Shown here piece after piece: positions 59,904 through 61,253 of a stretch of DNA of 61,253 bases. The notes under the pieces were generated by a model, which was given only the letters and a program-made list of their open reading frames with translations, was not told the DNA's origin and ran no database searches. The stretch covers positions 1-61,253 of the forward strand of contig CALDSR010000030.1 in assembly GCA_937924505.1 (NCBI GenBank). The letters run 5' to 3'. Position 1 is the stretch's first letter; every line of letters starts with the position of its first letter. The stretch comes from an uncultured Granulosicoccus sp. (GTDB taxonomy: Bacteria; Pseudomonadota; Gammaproteobacteria; Granulosicoccales; Granulosicoccaceae). The position numbers were made by a program, and so were the translations under genes.

Positions 59904-59966
59904 CAATAAACTTGTTCACATTGCCGCTAGTCAAGGATGATTTTGTAAACAAGGAGGATGGCTGGG

Positions 59967-61253
59967 ATGGCTGTCAAACGAGCAGTTGGGCGTTGTGCTT
60001 CACCTACGAAAGCAAGGTTACTAGATACTTTATCCAGTAGATTAAGGCTTTTTACATCTATCTCAGTCGCATTGTTCGTAGGCCTGACGTCACCAGTCCT
60101 GGCACAGGATGCAGGTGCTGAAAATGAAATCCCATTTTCTGTCGAGGACCTCTCGGTTGGATGGGTGCCGGGTGAAAAGTATAATGGCCTGAATGGAACG
60201 ATGAACTACAGCCATACTGACCTTTATCTACCCGGTAATGGCAAACTACCGATTGAAATTACTCGCTACTTTAACCAGCGTCGTAGTGGGAGTAAAGCCA
60301 GTCCGTTTGGCCACTTTGGGCATATGGCTATGGCGGAGCCGACCATCTTTTTTTCATACAAGGATGGCACTGGTGAGACGATCACACAGATTTGTACTAA
60401 AGATGGCCGCGCGTTTTCCACGGATGTCTTGAAACGCCCATTATCATTTACTTACGGAGATATACGACAGGAATTCTTCAGTGATGGGAATAACCAACCA
60501 TTCCGGTCTAAAGATAACTGGCAAATTCAGTGTGTTGCCAGCACGGGCACATTCGGCGACAGCAACGCTATACACGGTAGCTTGATTGTCAAGAGCCCTG
60601 ATGGCATTCAATATCATATGAAAGAGGTTGCGCGCGGTTACTTATTTGCAATTGCCGGTGGCACTGCCTATAGAGTAGATAAAATTACCGATCCGTACAA
60701 TAATTCGATCGACTACAGCTACACAACGAATTTCAACGATCGATATCCGTTACGTCTTAATTCTATCGTTGCCAGTGATGGTCGAAAAGTTGAAATAAAA
60801 TACGAAAGAATTCGCCTTCGTTCGTTAACGGATGCGAAATTCTACTATATAAACCGTGTGAAAACGATAGAAAGTATCGGCAGTAGCAACCCGATCAAGC
60901 TACGTTACACCTATGCCGATGATGCCCAGACACTGCGTGTCATTGAAAATGAAACTGCTACCACTGAATTTCGTATAAGTGGGGGTCAATTGAAATATAT
61001 AAAATTCCCAACCAATGGAGAAATAGGCTACGAATACAGTCAATTCATTAGCAGCGGGGGAACTTCATACCAAACACTGAGTAAGCGGGAAACTTCAGAT
61101 GGCGGTGAATATAACTTCAGTTACGCCGACAATGGGGGAGATAAGATTACGCGAACTATCGAAACCCCCAGTGCTTATTTGGAAATGGATTATTACAAAC
61201 CTAAAAAGCCAGATCCAAACGGTATTGTCAGAAACCATCGACTTGAAAGTGGT
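59967..61253 (+). CDS. RHS/YD-repeat family protein, N-terminal part
   Basis: At least 429 residues, continuing past the window edge. The ATG at 59967 is chosen because AAGGAGG (59951-59957) ends 9 bases ahead, while the ATG at 59958 directly abuts it. A signal peptide (TSISVALFVGLTSPVLAQDA) is followed by YNGLNGTMNYSHTDLYLPGNGKLPIEITRYFNQ, the start motif of the RHS/YD-repeat cell-surface family. SPDGIQYHMKEVARG and several YxY beta strands come next (YSYTTNF, KYERI, RYTYADD, FSYADNG). Such proteins are large secreted shells, often carrying a toxin at the C-terminus. It lies next to the integrase scar and is more AT-rich than its neighbours. Confidence 0.85.
   Translation, partial: MAVKRAVGRCASPTKARLLDTLSSRLRLFTSISVALFVGLTSPVLAQDAGAENEIPFSVEDLSVGWVPGEKYNGLNGTMNYSHTDLYLPGNGKLPIEITRYFNQRRSGSKASPFGHFGHMAMAEPTIFFSYKDGTGETITQICTKDGRAFSTDVLKRPLSFTYGDIRQEFFSDGNNQPFRSKDNWQIQCVASTGTFGDSNAIHGSLIVKSPDGIQYHMKEVARGYLFAIAGGTAYRVDKITDPYNNSIDYSYTTNFNDRYPLRLNSIVASDGRKVEIKYERIRLRSLTDAKFYYINRVKTIESIGSSNPIKLRYTYADDAQTLRVIENETATTEFRISGGQLKYIKFPTNGEIGYEYSQFISSGGTSYQTLSKRETSDGGEYNFSYADNGGDKITRTIETPSAYLEMDYYKPKKPDPNGIVRNHRLESG

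Overview
The window reads as a chromosomal stretch of a marine heterotrophic gammaproteobacterium. I base this on the gene content (DMSP, cysteate, ectoine, methanethiol and tricarballylate use, DMT exporters, a Zrg-type zinc locus) and on a moderate GC content. The genus cannot be fixed from sequence alone; Granulosicoccus- or Arenicella-like lineages would fit. No rRNA, tRNA or CRISPR array was recognised. All names rest on reading motifs and remembered family sequences by eye; no database search was run.

Layout. 1-6.8 kb: the end of a LysE-type exporter, a DMT permease, then a tight operon of a DmdA-like demethylase, a fused 3-hydroxyacyl-CoA dehydrogenase/enoyl-CoA hydratase and the NAD(P)HX repair enzyme Nnr. 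6.8-13.2 kb: household and accessory genes (unknown secreted protein, deaminase, HIT protein, DUF2461, second DMT permease, SDR, secreted beta-helix protein, YaiI). 13.4-20.8 kb: a cell-surface region with an adhesin-like protein carrying a C-terminal sorting tail, an ABC-2 polysaccharide-export permease with no ATPase beside it, two overlapping glycosyltransferases and a secreted protein with duplicated cysteine modules. 20.9-26.3 kb: a B12-binding radical SAM protein, an enolase-superfamily enzyme, a homocysteine methyltransferase-like protein, a PQQ-type sugar dehydrogenase and a small membrane protein.

26.3-33.5 kb: a LysR regulator diverges from cuyA (L-cysteate sulfo-lyase) across a clear LysR-type dyad. 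A ProX/ProV/ProW-type ABC importer and a TTC38-like TPR protein follow. 33.5-42.1 kb: eight genes on the minus strand, with doeA-doeB (ectoine breakdown), a DUF1028 protein, a Rieske oxygenase, RidA, an HpaB-type monooxygenase, a D-2-hydroxyacid dehydrogenase and an AbrB-family membrane protein. 42.1-51.3 kb: a tricarballylate/tricarboxylate locus with tcuA-tcuB, a TctDE-type two-component system, a TctC-type receptor, a TctA-TctB fusion and a PrpF-type isomerase. 51.4-55.1 kb: a Zrg-type zinc locus with His-rich periplasmic proteins and an FtsX-type ABC system. 55.2-57.4 kb: a methanethiol oxidase (SBP56) followed by a CoA-binding protein and a [2Fe-2S] ferredoxin. 57.5-61.3 kb: a ThuA-domain lipoprotein, a scar where a small gene is joined tail-to-tail to a dead tyrosine recombinase, and the first 429 residues of a large RHS/YD-repeat protein that leaves the window.

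Together the genes describe a cell living on algal or phytoplankton exudates: compatible solutes, organosulfur compounds and tricarboxylates. Three organosulfur steps (DMSP demethylation, cysteate cleavage, methanethiol oxidation) lie within 55 kb. The least explained items are the cuyA-linked betaine-type importer, the minus-strand block with two oxygenases and no reductase, the secreted protein at 18.9-20.8 kb, the heptamer repeats beside ridA and the small His-rich gene heading the zinc locus.
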